DNA of 64,000 bases from Rhizomicrobium electricum (GTDB lineage Bacteria; Pseudomonadota; Alphaproteobacteria; Micropepsales; Micropepsaceae): the NCBI RefSeq assembly GCF_011762045.1, contig NZ_JAASQS010000008.1:62001-126000 (forward strand). Reading direction: 5' to 3'. The translations under genes were made by a program, and so were the position numbers. Position 1 is the first letter of the stretch. Every line of letters begins with the position of its first letter. Under the pieces are notes generated by a model, which saw only the letters and a list, made by a program, of their open reading frames with translations, did no database searches and was not told where the DNA came from. Shown here one piece after another: positions 63,701 to 64,000 of the stretch.

Positions 63701-64000
63701 GGCGAGCTTCGCCTGATGGCGGTGGCGGTGTCGGCGGGCAAGATCGGTCATGCCGACCGGCCGCTGACGGTGCGCGATCCGGTGGTGGCGGACGTCGTGC
63801 TGCCGCGCTTCCTGGCGCCGGGAGACAAGGCGCAGGTCGCGCTCAATCTCGACAATGTCGACGGCAAGTCCGGCGACTATACCGCCGAGGTTTCGTCTTC
63901 CGGTCCGGTCGGCGTCGGCAACGGCCGGGTGGTGATCAAGCAGGCGCTGGCGAAGGGCAAGCGCGTGCTGGTGCCGGTGGACGTGTTCGGCAAGGGCCTG
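60746..64000 (+). CDS. Alpha-2-macroglobulin-like protein, N-terminal 1085 residues (3' end outside window)
   Basis: An uninterrupted frame runs from ATG 60746 to the window end. It has an N-terminal membrane anchor (WLIIGGGALVATVLAVVITLYIMG) rather than a lipobox, then repeated macroglobulin beta domains with VYRGGEVVYLTALLRD, VYTERG-type MG2 sequence (FLYTERGVYRGGE), AVDEGILQLTDYKSPDP and ADVVLPRFLAPGDKAQV, as in YfhM-type bacterial A2M. Such proteins trap foreign proteases in the periplasm. The thioester motif (CxEQ) would lie beyond the window, so its presence is unknown. ATG 60731 is in frame but lacks a ribosome binding site. Confidence 0.93.
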   Translation, partial: MGQYRKWLIIGGGALVATVLAVVITLYIMGAKHGGNVLDRIAGGLSDVSGVSTAEADNESFAFRRVDIDTTKPQAEACIVFTRPLDSGRTNYKDYIAIDPDTRVAARVVGERLCLAGLDFAKTYNITLKAGLPSARGDKLLEDETIPVELRDKPSIVQFSGGIILPRQNMKGVPLTTINVAKVKIKLIRVGDRLLSQIESGTVDETTLYSWSAHEIENNQGSLVWQGTMDVANVKNDTVVTLIPIDSLLKNRKPGAYVLIASDAAKKPNTSEDGEEYETGDMAVQWVVDSDMALTTFKGAGGLSVFVRSYANAKPLSGVKLALVARNNNELATVKTNSDGRADFDAGLMRAKGGDEPVVVMAYGDGGDFSFIDLRRSAFDLTDRGVSGREVPGPLDAFLYTERGVYRGGEVVYLTALLRDRVGAAVSNAPLTLVATRPDGLEVGRVTIAGANLQAGAASWKLPLSSSAPHGRWQIAAYVDTSKDAAPIGRVQFDVQDFIPQKLKVVLTAETKSVKPGGEIKVKAESRFLYGAPASGLTGEAEARISVDPTPFEGYHGWQFGRMDDKFSDVDVQLTVPPTDTAGVTTATGTVNQLADTTLPLRARIRVAIHEPGGRTTAKTTEIPVRNHEVLIGIRPDFQNGSVAEGQRANFQIVALNADGQRIDVSGVTYSWVREDTSYQWYQDEGNWKYKSVTRDRLVTSGTIKIGAGAPLKMGQAMAWGTYRLTLTDPKSGAAASYRYYSGWAASSAGDRPDRMPVAADKPTYKVGETAHVRIKPTANGKALVVVASDKVFLSKTVDAPASGATIDIPVSADWGAGAYVLVTDYRPLNDARGHEPVRSVGLVWLALDNAPRTLTTWIAGPKQILPRQKLVLPVWVKGLARGEEAYLTLAAVDEGILQLTDYKSPDPNSYYFGKRRLGVEMRDDYGRLIKPERGLVGPMREGGDMFGGRALAVVPVKTVSLYSGLVKVGANGLANIPVEVPDFNGELRLMAVAVSAGKIGHADRPLTVRDPVVADVVLPRFLAPGDKAQVALNLDNVDGKSGDYTAEVSSSGPVGVGNGRVVIKQALAKGKRVLVPVDVFGKGL

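Noticed and set aside
60728..63751. Minus-strand open frame of 1007 codons opposite the macroglobulin gene
   Set aside because: It is an antisense shadow of high-GC coding sequence: rich in His, Arg, Asp and Gly, no domain, while the plus-strand frame encodes clear A2M motifs.

Overview
The window looks like chromosomal DNA of a moderately GC-rich alphaproteobacterium. A CpdR-type response regulator sits beside an N-formylglutamate amidohydrolase-family gene and a tRNA-Val gene, TonB-dependent receptors and TonB homologues are abundant, and the maltose genes resemble the Caulobacter type. A Caulobacter- or Rhizomicrobium-like lineage is likely, but no rRNA or other marker fixes the genus.

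Layout. 1-500: end of a repeat-type protein, a strong terminator and an intergenic module with a second copy near 57.5 kb. 0.5-4.2 kb: a secreted protein of unknown family, then modB-modC (molybdate ABC permease and ATPase, no modA in view). 4.1-9.2 kb (minus strand): GtrA protein, GT2, a large membrane protein, GT4 and an LpxH-like phosphoesterase, an envelope glycolipid set. 9.4-9.55 kb: a probable small RNA with an anti-Shine-Dalgarno loop. 9.6-12 kb: N-formylglutamate amidohydrolase family gene, cpdR with a CtrA-like box, a TonB homologue and tRNA-Val(GAC).

12.3-29.2 kb: a Wzx/Wzy-type exopolysaccharide cluster. It holds a polyprenyl-phosphate sugar transferase, a multi-SLBB outer-membrane export protein with an unusual pentapeptide-repeat linker, six glycosyltransferases, a short Wzz-like protein, two zinc-ribbon methyltransferases, a Wzy-like polymerase and a Wzx-like flippase. 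Most plus-strand genes overlap by 4 bp and are probably translationally coupled.

29.2-42 kb: an SBF-family transporter, then a maltose/maltodextrin locus: TonB-dependent receptor, periplasmic GH13 amylase, beta-phosphoglucomutase, GH65 maltose phosphorylase, secreted esterase, LacI-family regulator and MFS sugar transporter. Palindromes with an ATACGTAT core lie upstream of the receptor and of the MFS gene and are the likely operators. The inferred route is receptor uptake, periplasmic cleavage, MFS import, phosphorolysis to glucose and beta-glucose-1-phosphate, then glucose-6-phosphate.

42-47.7 kb: histidine utilisation, with a ureohydrolase-type hutG diverging from hutI-hutU-hutH. 47.7-52.9 kb (minus strand): TonB homologue, TPR-sulfotransferase and TonB-dependent receptor. 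53-57.3 kb: secreted metallo-beta-lactamase-fold hydrolase, then a GT4 plus amylo-alpha-1,6-glucosidase pair preceded by a hairpin that covers the ribosome binding site. 57.3-57.85 kb: a 500-bp repeat-rich intergenic region. 57.8-64 kb: PfkB-family kinase, secreted metallophosphoesterase, a REP-like palindrome, and the first 1085 codons of an alpha-2-macroglobulin-like protein that runs off the window end.
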